64,000 nucleotides of DNA, from positions 8,134,501 to 8,198,500 of the forward strand of contig JAGUCH010000002.1 of the NCBI GenBank assembly GCA_019096065.1, in the 5' to 3' direction. Within the stretch, counting starts at the first letter, position 1. The number at the start of each line of letters is the position of its first letter. This DNA is from Paracyclopina nana. Taxonomy: Eukaryota; Arthropoda; Copepoda; Cyclopoida; Cyclopettidae. This document shows, in pieces, positions 21,189-33,479 of this stretch. A program made the translations under genes and the position numbers. The notes under the pieces are model-generated. The model searched no databases, had not been told where the DNA came from, and saw only the letters and a list, made by a program, of their open reading frames with translations.

Positions 21189-24100
21189 CTCTTTATGCAA
21201 ATTCGAACACGATCGAGGAATGTGCCTTTTTTATGAACTCTCTCTCTCCTCATGACAAACGGTGATTGCTACTGGCTCATTAAGGCAAAATTTATTTTCC
21301 TGTGTGGGCCAATGATTTTGCCACCATCATCATCGCGGCTGTGGAAACTTCGTGGCCATTTATTATGCATACTTTTACCAAGGAGTTACATACAGGGTGT
21401 CTACAACTAGCATTTTTACTTCAGAGTTCACTTGGTTATTCACTTATTTATAGATTTCATAGTTTGCATTTGTGATTCGACATTTAGAGAAATCGATTAT
21501 TTCGGTGCATGCACAATTTACGCGGCACACTTTATTGCCTCATTAAGTGGCCGTTTTTCATCGTAGTCAGCATATTGTGGTAGGAGCAATTACCTTTTCC
21601 GCCCACCTTGACTAGTTGATTGTGTGCATAAAATGGCTCCTCCTCCTCCTCTTTTACCTACCATAATACTACGGTCGATTGTCAAATGCAAAATCCTTTT
21701 CTCAACATAAAAGTTATGACCGGACTCAAATTGAGCTCTTTATCCAGATACCAAAAGTGATCGTAAAAAATGGGCTAATCCCACAATATGTAAATATGCT
21801 GCTTGCAAGATGGGGGCTAAGCTGATTATTTTTTCCTCGAAAATGCAGTACCATGCATGTCTCTACGTGCTGCGAGCGACAGGGATGATTCGGCAGAAAG
21901 CAACAATCAGATCACTTTCACTAAGTATTTCAACTCTGGAGTTCTTCGTCCACCTCCTCCTTTTCTTGTTGAAGATGATGAGGCATTCTTCTGCCCTTTT
22001 TAGGGCCACAATGGACACGTACATAGTACGTATAGCAGTTTATATAAATCGATAAGTCTGACCAGGGGGAGAGCCTGGTCCCCTTTTTCCAGGAAAGGGT
22101 ACGAAGCTATGTGTGGTTGTCTTACAGCAGTCACAATCAGCCTAATTTGTAATTGATGAGTCTTTTTGCCCCCCGCCTAGGCTTTAAGATGACGACCCGG
22201 ATGCCACAAGAAGTCCCAGGGAGTCACAACCCTGATGAGCCCAATGATACCAAGGATCATTGATCATGTCTTTGACTGGGAGGAAAAAGTTGCTTTGAAT
22301 ATGATATTTTCATTCCTTGATGAGACTGCAGGATGCCAGGATGACTTGTGGTAATTACCGATGATCGTCATCCAAAATTCTCGTGGCATCCAACATACCA
22401 AAGTTGGCGGGAATTTTGCGGGCCTTTTGACAAAGTATACCAGTGTGAAAAGTTGTCCAGCCACCCTGCAGGGGGTCCACGACAACTTTTGAACACAACT
22501 TTTATTGAGACACCTTTTCAGTGCCAGTGATCTATGGAAAAAATGTAACGGGCAACCCCAAACATTTGGCTGTTTTTCAACTGTAACAACGACACGCAAT
22601 TCTATGCGATCCATATTGTTGCAGTACACGTGCGATTAACTTCTTTTCAAATGGCTAATTTTCACTTTTCAGGCTATTATTGTTCTGCGTGGAGGAGCAA
22701 TTCATCCGAAAATAACAATTTGCAGCTTCCGTCAACCATATAGAGTTTATACACCGTATTCACTGTTTTGAGGGAGCACATTGTGTATTATTAGTTATCA
22801 CCATTGAAAGCGAAACGGAAAGGGAATATTAAAAAAATTACATCTTCATGTTGCCTTGAGAGTTTCGCTTCATAAATGAAAAAAGTATTTTGTGAGCATA
22901 TGCTTAATAGCACCAACATTGTTAAAAGTGTCCCCTTTGTGCTGATAGCGTGATGGAAAGTGCGTTTAGAACCAAGATGAGCATTTATCACCGCGCCGCC
23001 TGCATTGCCCATTTTGTCGCTGCGTTCATCTTGGGGCGTTTTCGGGGTGGTTGGTGTGCCAAGATTTCTTTTAAGGCAGCTTCAGTCGATCGGATCAGCA
23101 TTGTGGGCATTTTAAAGATTGACCTTGTTGTTAGGTCAACCGCCATCCATTTTCCCCGGTGGACTTCAATTCAAACGTCGAGAGAGACTCTTCATCAAGC
23201 GCGGCGGTGAGGCTTTAGCTCGGCATGACATGTTTCGCCTAATCCAACATCTCATGTCGTGTTTCGAGATCCATATCACGCCCACATGGGGCACCTTTGC
23301 TTTGGAGAATGACCGACAAAATGTTGTCACAGTCACCCCCATTTCATTCGGAAAAAACTACTGCTGCGTATCTACCAAATGTAGCAAGCATGCGTATACG
23401 GTGAAAAGCCAGATGCACATATAAAGAGTCTGCATGCAGCTCTAGTGACAATGTCAGAGATGGCATTTGCGGTCAAGGCTCCCAATGTGATCTCCATTTA
23501 AATTCCAATGGTAGCATGAAAGGCTTTTCAGCGGGTGTGGTAGCATGCAGAGCCAGATATGGACGCATCGCCCAAAGACCTCTCCCCAAATGGAAGGGAA
23601 GAAGTTGCTCTCAATTGGATTTCCTTGCCTAAGTTCGCTGATGAACTGCTTACCCACGTGCTGAATGCCTAACGAACCGCTGCAGTATTTCCACGAGAGG
23701 GGACGCGCAAATGACTTCAATTTTCACGCTTAGATACGCTCCACTTCCCAATGCACCGAAGCTACGCTCAGTCGATGTAGTTTGGCCGTCCCACCGCGGA
23801 GGGTTCCTTAGAAGGCGAAACGAGGAGGGTTGGGGAAATCCAATTCCTCATCTGAAATCTTGGCTGGCCGAACCGGTTCTGTTTGTCAGGCTGGTTAATA
23901 AGATTTTGCGGTTCAAAGGTTGCAACGCACACATGCCAACACGATCATCATCTGTCTCGATGTGGATAATCCGATCAACACCTCCGAGCGGGCATTTACA
24001 TTTTCTAAAAGAGTTGATCAAACAATGCTGTTCTTGCTCCGATTCACAAATATTTCAATTGCCGCTTCAAAGGTTTCGCAGATGTGCGATCGTCGTCGCA

Positions 24101-25145
24101 TCGTCATCTTTTCCGCAAACACCTTTTCCTTTGTTTGGCAACTTGGCGTTGCTAACTTTGCACTCACAAACCTTGGCCATTTAAGATCATCATTCATCTT
24201 GAGAGCACAGATTTGTAATGCCCGCAGCATCGAGAGAGATAATAAACATGGACATCATGGGCGACAACCCACCAAAAAAAGAACTTGATAAATGCTCGGA
24301 GTTGTATACACTCACCTAGCTACAGCTACGCTGAGAGCCTAAAGTCTAGTAGTTCATTTTGGCTAGATTCCCATTTCGAGCAACATATGAGAAATTATGG
24401 GCCATAGCTGCCTTGATCACAACGGGGTGTCCCGGACTTGGAAAATGTCACTGACCCATAAAGTCCCATATTGGGATCCCTAATGATCTTGTTCAGCAGT
24501 CTGGCCCTCGGGGAGCGTTTCCTTAGAAAAATTATCATAAGACTACAAACACACGCAGCGAAATGAAATTACTGACGTGCTGACATGATAAATCAGCACG
24601 CAACAGTGCTCACCCAATTGGGACTCGGAATTATGATCGAAAATATCGAAAGCAGTCGCTTCAGGCTCCGAGGAACAAGGAAAATCTCCTATAGACTGAG
24701 ACACTAATTGAACGTGCCCTCCTACTACGGTAGCAGCTCTCGTTGTGAATAAAAAGAAAAGGAACCCACACGATGACAGATGTTGCTACAATCCAATTTG
24801 TCGACGGCGTTTCCTTTTTTCCATCTTTTTCTTCCTCCAAATCTGCGGGAGACCCAACAAAAGAATAAGGAGAATCTGCTTTATTTTCGTTCGTATCACA
24901 ACATCACAGAAAGATCACGAGTAAACATAATAATTATGAAGAAAAGCGAACAATGTTGACACAAGCTACGAATGCTACCAACACACACATATAGATATAT
25001 GCACTAAGTAGACAGATAAGTGCACGATACACATGCAAAATCATACTCTGCGCTTTCTCGCCACGGATATAACTTATGAAAATATTTGGATATCTCTGTG
25101 AGCTTTTTCTTCTTCATCTTTGGCGGCTGGATGGGAAAATGTTGC
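21189..25145. other. Large intergenic region between REV3L and the Arrowhead-like gene
   Basis: About 4 kb with no convincing coding exon on either strand and no transposon I could delimit. A 7-bp hairpin (GACCAGG / CCTGGTC) followed by T-rich sequence is seen near 22059-22090. Sequence composition is more even than in the repeat regions, so it may be regulatory DNA of the downstream developmental gene; this is inference only. Confidence 0.4.
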
Positions 25146-28100
25146 CTATACTTCTCCCAACGTGGTATAAGTGCTCTCAGAAGTGTCATTGGAGCCCTCT
25201 GCAAAATTCATATCAGTTAATCATTGATTTCTTTGTTTTTTCGTGAACGGTTCCAACCAGATAGTACATGTAACACATTAAATTCTATTGTTTGGTCAAT
25301 TTACGTAGATAGAAAATCATTTCCCTACAACGACTATTTCAGTCGTAACTTTAGCAGCCTTACAAAAAATTGTCGTTATTATAAAGTGACAAAAATTGTC
25401 TTATTTCAGAGTAAGACCAGTCGTTAGCGTACGAATCAGGTAACCGAGTTGGTCAAGTTAAGCGCTTGCTAGCTAGGGTTGACTAAATCAGTTTTGATTT
25501 GCCTATCTGCAAGGGTTAGCACACCAAACTTATGTTGGTTTAGTCAGTCCTAGAATAAAGATGAGTCTTGCAGCAAGTAAAGCGCCTGCTAGGGCCAACA
25601 GCAACATTCTGCTAAATCTATCATTTAGCCGGATTCTTTCTGAACTTGCATTTGTTTAGTCAATCCTTGAAGCATAGAAAACAAAATACCATCATGTAAA
25701 AGCTACGACAACTAATAGAAATTCGTGGAGCTACGACAACTTTTTTCGTAAGGTAAGACAAGAAAGTTTTTAAAAAAACTAGAGTACATGAACAGGGCAG
25801 TATCTTACAAAGATTGTCCACGTATTCTCAAAAAAGTATTTCTCACAGACAAAATAGAGCATAATTTTTAAGAATGAGACATGATCTAAAAACTCTACCT
25901 TGCCTTATCTCTATAAATAAGCTTACCGTTCATTTGTGACGGAGTTTGCGGCGGCGGCGGGAGGGGCGTCACTTGAGCCGCGTTTGGCGCCGATCGGAAA
26001 GAAGTGTACATAGAGTGATGAAGATCTAAATTGCTACCATTGCTACCACCTATCTGGTCCCTCGGGACGGGGCTCAACCCGTTGATGGGGATCGAGTTTT
26101 CTGCAAAAATGTAAGTCAACACTTTATTTTTAAATAAAATTCCGTCTTCCGATCTGTGACTCACTTGAATTATTGCTGCCACCTCCGGATCCGGATCGCT
26201 TGCCCGAGTTGATATACTTCTTCTGACGAGCTCGGCAATTCTGAAACCATACCTGGAAACGAACGCAAAATTGTGCACCTTTTTCATCAACTAAGTATAT
26301 TTTAGGCCGCCGCTGCCTACCTGAGTGACCCTTTTGCTGAGGCCAGTGATTTGTGCGATTCTTTCCAAGTCTTGGCCGTCTGGGTTGGAATCGATTTGGA
26401 AATTCGCTTGCAAAATTTGAACTTGCTCCTCTGTGAAAGTCGTCCTCATCCGTTTTGTCTTCTTTTTTGTGTTGCTTTCCGAGTCGCCACTCTCTAAAAG
26501 TTCTAATGTTGCAATGATGCGTGACCAAGCCAACCATCTTAGTACTGAAGCAGGACTTACCATCTGACGAAGTGCAGCCGCCATCAATTGTTTCCATGTA
26601 ATGGACTTTGCATAGGACTCGGTTCTCGCTGATGCCAAACTCTTCTCCGGTGCTTAGCTGCCGTTTGCACGAATCGCAAGCAAAGCAGGCCAAGTGGTAA
26701 ACCTGAAGTTATACGTAAATCATTATCGTTCTGTGCACACTTGCTCAACTTGACAAAGTTAGCGAAACTGCTTATGCTCTGCGGAAGTTTGAGCAAAAAT
26801 CTCTCTCAACCATTCAGTATTTGTCTGTCAGCTGTTGATAGCTCAGTTTAGCCCAATCTACAGTTTTAACTCAAAGCCAATTTTTCTTAGCTACTTTTGG
26901 TGCAGTTCAAGTAAGATGAAGCATTAATGTATTAAAAATTACTTAATCGATGAGGTTAAAATCTTATAAAGCCCAAATTGTAACTTTCCCTTGCATTTAA
27001 GGCCTGAAGAAAGATTTGTCTCGCTCCACAAATCCCTTCAGTTGATTTCGAGAAGACGGGAATTCTCAGTATCATGATGTCAACTCATATCTTAATATAC
27101 AGTTATTGAAGATAATGTTAAATAGCATAAAAACTAAAAGAACGGAGGACGACAAAAAACTGAGAAATGTTTGAAACTGGAAATGACTTAGCGCTCCCAC
27201 TGTCGTAGACTTTGATGAGAGTATCTCGCTCTCAACAGAGGTGTATCGGGCGAAGAAAAGTCGGGCTCGTGATTTCCAAAAATGACTCGGGTCGGGCCGG
27301 GCCTGAACTTTTTTTTCAGGCTTCGGACTTTTTCGGGCCAGTCAGAAAATGTTAGGGGCTTTTCGGGCCGAGACGAAATCTACAATTTTTCTGGAAAAAT
27401 CTGAATAAAAATAACTTTTTTGTTAAGAAATTCACCTCAATTAATTACTGAAAGTTGTGCAATTCAAGGGATGCTATCAAACTCAACATTTAAGCACATA
27501 ATCTGAAGCAATTGCTTTTCTAATTTTGAACAAGTTTTTGAATTTTAAAAAAATATCATTAGGGACACTTCGGGGTTTTTGAAAATGAATTCGGGCTCTC
27601 TGAAAATCGACCCAAGTTGGGCTCGGGCTGGGGTCTTATTTAGCTCGGGCCAAAAATTGGTATCGGGCTTTCGGGCTCGGACCTGAGCCCGATACACCTC
27701 TAGCTCTGAACAACAGTTAAACTTTTTTGGAAAAAAATAAGGCTAATGTTAAATAGGAACCCATAAAGAAGTCTGCCGATTCGCTTCCCTATAAAAACTA
27801 AAACAACGGCGGACCACAAAAAGCTGAGAAATGTTCTGAAAATGACTTGGTAGGTGAAAACACAATTAGTGCTCCCTTAGGAGCAGATTTTGATGAGAGT
27901 ATATCGCAAACAACTTCAGCTGAACTTCTTTTGGAAAAATTTTTTTCGATTAGGTGCCACATTGACTTGAGAGAAAACCTAACCTAGACTTCTTCAACCA
28001 CCCCTAAACCTATATATTTTCTGAAAGCTTATGGCCTGGTTCACCTGCGATATTATGATCAAAATATCGAGCGATATTATGCTGATATTTGCAAATATCA

Positions 28101-30095
28101 GGTACTTCCAAAATAATTTTTTAGATTTTCTCTTCGGATTCGGTCTTTTGGTACCAAAAGCCATCCTAGAACAGTATCTAATTTCTCAGTTTCTCAGTAT
28201 TTCGCTCCGATATTTTGTCAAAATATCCGATATTATAAGCAGGTGAACCATGCCTATGTCCCAGAGGGTTTGTTTGAGGGCAGTTAAAATATCCTGGCCT
28301 GGCGTTTCCCATAACATACATTTTTTATATACTGTAATACGATTTCCTCGTGTTATAATTCAGTTTACTGACTCAGCTCTTTTATATCACATTTTTTAAA
28401 GCAATTTGGGAAGCGCCAGGCCAGGATTTTATAACTACCCTCAAACAAACCCTCGGGACAAAAGCTTTCAGAAAATATATAGGTTTAGGGGTGGTTGACG
28501 AAGCCTAGGTTAGATTTTCTCTCATGTCAAAGTGGTGCAGAACAGAGCCTGAATAAAAATCTAGGTATAGCAGGAAAAAATATTAAGAATGAGCAATACC
28601 TTGACTTGAAATAACTTCTAAGCTGAATTCGTTGAGAGTTCTAGTTAGTTATGACTTCTTTAAGACCAGTTTCCACTGACGATTTCCCTTTAATTGTCAG
28701 CAATGTGCACAGCTTGCATTGAAATTTTTTTTTCTAGTATGTCTTTTATGCCCTGTTCGTGTATTAAGAATGCCTTAAGGTATGGAAAAAATTGACAATA
28801 CGAAAAGTGAATCAGTTGCTGACTGCCACTCTACGAGTTCAGCTTGTGGCCGAGCAGCGTTTTTAATGGCAATGTTTGCTATTTTGTCTCTTGGTTTTCA
28901 GCATATTTAAAAAGAACTATCTTTCATCACATTTCTTTTATAAAAGATGAAATTTAACAATTGATTTTGCTCAAAAGGACTAAAATGTGGAGAACTTAAT
29001 AGCCAAAATTAGATTTGTTTACTTTCAAGTTGGCTTAAAGTCGATCTGATTTTTGTAGTATAAGCTGGTGCTTGTCATAAGACAATTTTTCTCCTTTACT
29101 TGAGGTGTTTTTCGTGCATTTTCCTAAGGAGTTTAGGGCGTACGTGAACAGGACATTAAAGTTCTGCCAGTGGATATAGTAAGGCAACCAATTAATTGGA
29201 GCGTTTATGAGTCTCCCCAAATCTCACCTGATCTTTGGCCTTTCGGACCCAATCAGCGGGCGAGATCATCCTGCCACATTTGTAGCACTTGGCTCCGAAC
29301 AATCTGTAAACACTGTACCATTAAAAGAGAAGCAATGCCATCTACTCGACAGCTCCAAATTACTTGGTGTAGTCCAATTTGCAGTAGAGTTGGTCGTCTC
29401 TGAGGAAGCAGGAGGCATGGCCGTCCAGCACGCTGTGGCACACGATGCATCTGAGGCATTGGCTATGCCAGGATCTGCCAGCGACCTGGAGGATGAATCT
29501 GTCGGTAATGAGGTCCCCGCAGCCGCTGCAGTCCGTCGAAATATTGCTTGATGTGCTCGCACTGCTGCCCATGGGTCCACCCATGGCCGCCGGAGGCTCA
29601 ACCTGGGGGGAGGAAAACAATTGGAAAACATTCCATGAGTGCGACGTCGCACGCTGTGGCTGTGAATTTGTTAACATTTATTTTTATCCGGGAACTCTTT
29701 GTTGTTATCATCAACAATCAATGAAAGTGCCCAGGGGGCCATCAATTGTGGGATTCATTGCAATCTGTCACGCTAGCCATGATGACGGTCAAAAAGCGGA
29801 AGGTGGCACGCTGGGAAAACAATATCGCACTTCCTCGGCCTGCCAAGAAAACAGATTAAGCTACCTTAACGAGGGGTGTGTAGGTGGGAGCCTCCAGGGT
29901 TGCGGGATCTCCGCTCATCCACGCGTTGGTCGGCGGCAGTGGCGGTGGACACGGAGGCCACAGAGGCCGGCTGAGCTCGGTGAAGCTTTCCGAGAGGCCT
30001 TCGGAGCCTTTGCTGCAGTTGTTGTTGTTGGCAACTCCGGCCGAATTCTCGTCATTCACTGACATCGTCATTTTGCCGGACGATCGCTTCTTCAT
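25146..30095 (-). CDS. Awh: LIM-homeodomain transcription factor, Arrowhead / LHX6-LHX8 group
   Basis: Eight exons: 29865-30095, 29364-29602, 29228-29303, 26561-26702, 26321-26493, 26165-26252, 25927-26100, and a proposed last exon 25146-25198; all phases agree; about 391 aa. LIM1 spans residues 102-157 ([12 protein letters not shown], then [14 protein letters not shown]). LIM2 spans 163-220 ([17 protein letters not shown], then FHL-type [11 protein letters not shown]). The homeodomain is at 239-298 ([41 protein letters not shown]). The [15 protein letters not shown] and WFQNCRAR signatures are those of Arrowhead and vertebrate LHX6/8. It should be a nuclear DNA-binding factor in neural and precursor-cell specification, acting with LDB cofactors. 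The last exon, ending in LGEV, rests only on a good acceptor and phase. Otherwise exon 7 reads ten codons into its donor and stops at 25895. Confidence 0.92.
25436..25670. repeat. Imperfect direct repeat in the last Awh intron
   Basis: Two related segments, each with an AAGCGC(T/C)TGCTAG block and a TTTAGTCARTCCT block, recur about 125 bp apart, with further variants between. Origin unknown. Confidence 0.35.
27236..27702. mobile_element. hAT-like MITE with 8-bp target-site duplication
   Basis: The element is 467 bp. The left end is CAGAGGTGTATCGGGC and the right end, read on the opposite strand, is TAGAGGTGTATCGGG, so the terminal inverted repeats match over about 14 bp. Flanking octamers are GCTCTCAA (27228-27235) and GCTCTGAA (27703-27710), one mismatch, as expected for hAT target-site duplications. 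It interrupts a copy of the dispersed GATGAGAGTATCTCG repeat, whose two halves lie on either side. The interior is rich in CGGGC/GCCCG words and codes for nothing. Confidence 0.85.
27886..27929 (+). repeat. Copy of the dispersed GATGAGAGTAT repeat
   Basis: TTTTGATGAGAGTATATCG followed by CAACTTCAGCTGAACTTCTTTT; same family as the units at 11877-11977 and the split copy at 27211/27711. Confidence 0.6.
27954..28538. mobile_element. Nested foldback elements inside an Awh intron
   Basis: The outer arms 27954-28030 and 28461-28538 are inverted copies over about 77 bp (AACCTATATATTTTCTGAAAG against CTTTCAGAAAATATATAGG). Two further inverted-repeat units fill the inside: 28031-28255 (ends GGCCTGGTTCACCTGC and GCAGGTGAACCATGCC) and 28258-28460 (ends GAGGGTTTGTTTGAGGG and CCCTCAAACAAACCCTC, followed inward by CCTGGCCTGGCG / CGCCAGGCCAGG). 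The layout reads as two elements, or two stem units, enclosed by a third. Confidence 0.75.
28748..29156. mobile_element. MITE, copy 1 of a two-copy family
   Basis: The ends ATGCCCTGTTCGTGTA and TACGTGAACAGGACAT are inverted copies. The right subterminal block, CTTGAGGTGTTTTTCGTGCA onward to GGGCGTACGTGAACAGG, is repeated inverted at 33975-34025 in copy 2. It is non-coding and lies in the long LIM1-LIM2 intron of the Arrowhead-like gene. Confidence 0.7.
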
Positions 30096-33000
30096 CCGCT
30101 CTAGAAGCCCCCGAAATATCCTGATTAGGGGAAACCGTACTTTGATCTACGTTTTAAGGACTACATGTTGTTTACGTTTTACGATCTACGGCGTCCTTTT
30201 TAAGATCTAGCGCGGAGTGGCTAGAGACCATTTTATACCTGAGTTTTAAGATCTATTGGCGTCTGTTTTAATATCTATTGGCGTCTGTTTTAAGGTCTAA
30301 ATGACTTTAAGAGCAAAATACTAGTTTTAGGATTCGTTTCGTTTTAGTATCTACAGCTCTGAAATTATTGGTTTTTGTCTTTGCAACCTTGATATTTCCT
30401 GACTCAGTGCTGAATCTCATTCTCAATAAGATACTTTTTGTTCACCTCAAGATGATCTATAATATAAGGTGACATACTAGCTGAGCTTCACTTCTATGAG
30501 CTGTTGGACTATACTGTGGTACCCAGTCTGACAAAAAAAATTGAACACTGTGAATTTTATCAATATTATCAATTTCATTTTTTGCCAGAATTTCACAGAA
30601 AACGCCAAAATAGAGAGCTTAAATCTGATTTTATGTCTCTTTGTTCCGTCAAGAATAGCCGTACGAGATGGGGCTGAGGTAGACCAAAAAACATAGTTTC
30701 ATAGATCATAATACACAGGTATGTAGATCAAAGTACTCAGGTAAAAATGTTACCAAAAAAACAACTTAGACCTTAAAACGACGCCAGTAGATCGTAAAAC
30801 AGACGCCAGTAGACATTAACATGTAGATATTAAAACGGACCCCTTTTTAGATCAAAGTACTGGTACCCCTGATTAGTGTGTGTTTATTGCACTACGGGAC
30901 TATTGCAACCTGGCAGCACTTCCATACGCAAACAGTTCAAGTGGAATACTGGAGACCATAGAATGTGAACACTTCGAGCCATCGCCGGAATAATTTCGGA
31001 GAAACGGGGAGTTGCGCCGCCGTTCACCGTTAGCATAAAAACGCGCGGGTTTTTTGCTGCAGAGGCGGAGCGTCGGCTAACTTTTCGGAGCTGCAAAAAC
31101 GTCCGGAGGCGGAGTTCCAACAAATAACTTTCATGACGAATTGAAGCGAACAATCTATCATATCTGTCATGGTTTACTCGCGGTTCCGACAAATTGCTCT
31201 TTGCCTCAGTCTTTCTCCAAGCCAGCGAGTTCAAAAATAGATTATGCGAATCTAAAAATTAATAAGCAGACGGAAATGAAGCGTTGCGAGCAATTTGGGC
31301 CATATTGATTCATGCAGTATTTTGGCCTGGAAAAGTTTGGGAAGCAAGATTGATCTCTCGGAAACAGTGCTTGTAGGAAAGAGTGTCTTTGACAAAATGA
31401 CCGACAATGAATGGAGGTTTCCTTGCTAGCTATCAGTCAAGTGTTTATGAAGTTTGAAGTGAGAGTTTTGTGGCATGCCAATGCCATTGTGCCGTGTGGT
31501 GGCCCCCCTGGAACATTTGATGTAGCCCACTGTGACAACTTTGACTATTATAAACTCCCCAACCAGCCATTCAAAAGCCCAATCAGACTTCTATTGAAGG
31601 CACTCCACTACATAAAAGTTGGTGGTAGTAGGAATTTTTTAGGCTTCCCCATCTGCAGTGTGCACAAAGTTGACACCAAGCGGTTTTTATGAGCATGCAC
31701 GACACACCTGAAAGTGTCACATTTTGCATGCTTCCAATTCTCCATCATAACACACCAAAGTGTTAGAGAGAAGCAGCAGTATTTTTCCTGGCCGGAGAAA
31801 AAGCGCCGGCAAAATATTCGGTGAATGGGAGTCATTTTTGCCGCTCCATTATTATTATTGTAGGCTCCATCCCGCAAACATTTGCAGATGCCACGCGTGA
31901 AAAATTGTTGTCCAACTGCAAAAGCAGATGACATTTTTTCCCCACATCATCATCAAAACCAGAGTTTTTGGCCGTGAAAAAATTCAACCCCTTGGATGAA
32001 AATCGATTCATCAACCTGTATGTGATCTTTTCAAGTCTTTTCAAAGTGAAATGATTGAATGCATATTTGTGAATAAGGATCAAAGGGCTCTCTTGGCACT
32101 TGTGGAGTTGATCATGGGAAGTGAGTGCAAGGTCAAGCCTGTTGTAATCGCCATTTTTTTCCATCTTCTGCAGCCCTCAAAGTTGCCGAGTTTAAAGGTC
32201 CCTTATTTTCGCTATTTCACGCGAATCAAAGTGAGAAAATCCCCAGCTGAGGAGTTTAGCGGGAATCCCATTGTGTCATGGCGGAGAAAGCTAGCGATTT
32301 GAGCACAATCAGCACATCCTAACTAATTGGGTCTTGAATACATCAATTGTGATTTACTTTGACGACAGATGTGGAAATCCAAGGGTCAGAGTTGCACGTG
32401 CTAGTTCAATTCAGCGTAATAATAAGCGTGTGAGAAATGCAATGCACGTCGAAAATGCGCAAGGAATTCAGGAGGGAGGAGAAGGAACTTTTTCTTCTTT
32501 GAGGTGATGGCGTGACTGATGTACTACCAAGTCCCTTCTCTTCACAAAAAGAAGCTGGCCAGTTGTAAAAAAATGTGCTGCCAAAGCATCCCACAAAGTT
32601 AGGACAGTTCTTCTGTCCTGTGCTGCAGCTATGCAGAAACAAAAGCACCGCGGCCTCTCATGATATTGCATGCTATGCATTTCGGACAATTTTTCAGCTC
32701 CACTGGCTCCTTTATTAGCTATTTTCGTCCAACTCTTATAGTAATGTGAACGGTGTTGCGCGTTGTTGGAAGTCTATTGAGTTTTCTTTTTTCAATTTTG
32801 AAAACCCATGTCTGGCAGGGACAACAAATCGGTTTGTGAACAAGAGAGCTAGGAGTCAACTTTTTTTGTGCTTGCGCGACCATTGTGCACCCACAATAGT
32901 TGTGTGACAGCGTGGCCAAATCACTCAAGAGAGAGTCCACTACTAGAAAATAATAAAGAGAAAAAAGCTCGTATTTTTTCCGGTGTGAAAAAGGCGGAAT

Positions 33001-33479
33001 GACATCTCAGCTTGCTGGCCTTTTTGTCAAAGTTCCACAAGGAGGCGGAGGAGAAAGAGCGTTGCTAATTGATTACCCGTACAAATTCCTCAAGTCGTGA
33101 CAATTTATAGACTTGTTGACCCCATAGTGCAATGCAGCAACAACACTTAGGGAAGCTGATAATCACTCTTATATGGGGACATCATTAATAAACGGGAGAC
33201 AAGTGGTACTTGCCGTGTTAGTGTACTATGCAAAAAAGCCACGTGTCTGTTTACTAAATTGCGGTTCACGCTACAGCAAATCCATTGACATGAACGCTAC
33301 ATTTAACACCAAGCATTTCACTGAGGATGAATCACAATGCACTATTAGCTTTTTTTCATTCTCACTTATATTCGCATTTGCATAAATGCTGCTTCGTACA
33401 TAAGATTATAGTGCGGAAGCCAGCCTGCTATCACAATTTTTCAAAGCGCATTAGCAGCTAGTGCGGAATTAGCTCGGAT
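30096..33479. other. Intergenic region 5' of the Arrowhead-like gene
   Basis: About 3.4 kb without a supported gene, between the divergent Awh (-) and Rho/XKR-like (+) genes. It includes the transposon-like element at 30120-30876. The remainder (30880-33400) is of mixed composition without repeats I could delimit, and may be cis-regulatory DNA for Awh; that is inference. Confidence 0.4.
30120..30876. mobile_element. Inverted-repeat element with CCTGATTAG flanks
   Basis: The left end AGGGGAAACCGTACTTTGATCT matches, inverted, the right end AGATCAAAGTACTGGTACCCC. Both arms continue with degenerate inverted words of the type TAAAAC / GTAGAT / GGCGTCTGTTTTAA. The direct repeat CCTGATTAG sits at both outer ends, overlapping the termini, and is probably a target-site duplication. 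The middle is non-coding. Confidence 0.7.

Noticed and set aside
22059..22090. Hairpin followed by T-run as a terminator
   Set aside because: Rho-independent terminators do not apply in a eukaryotic nuclear genome and no Pol III gene precedes it.
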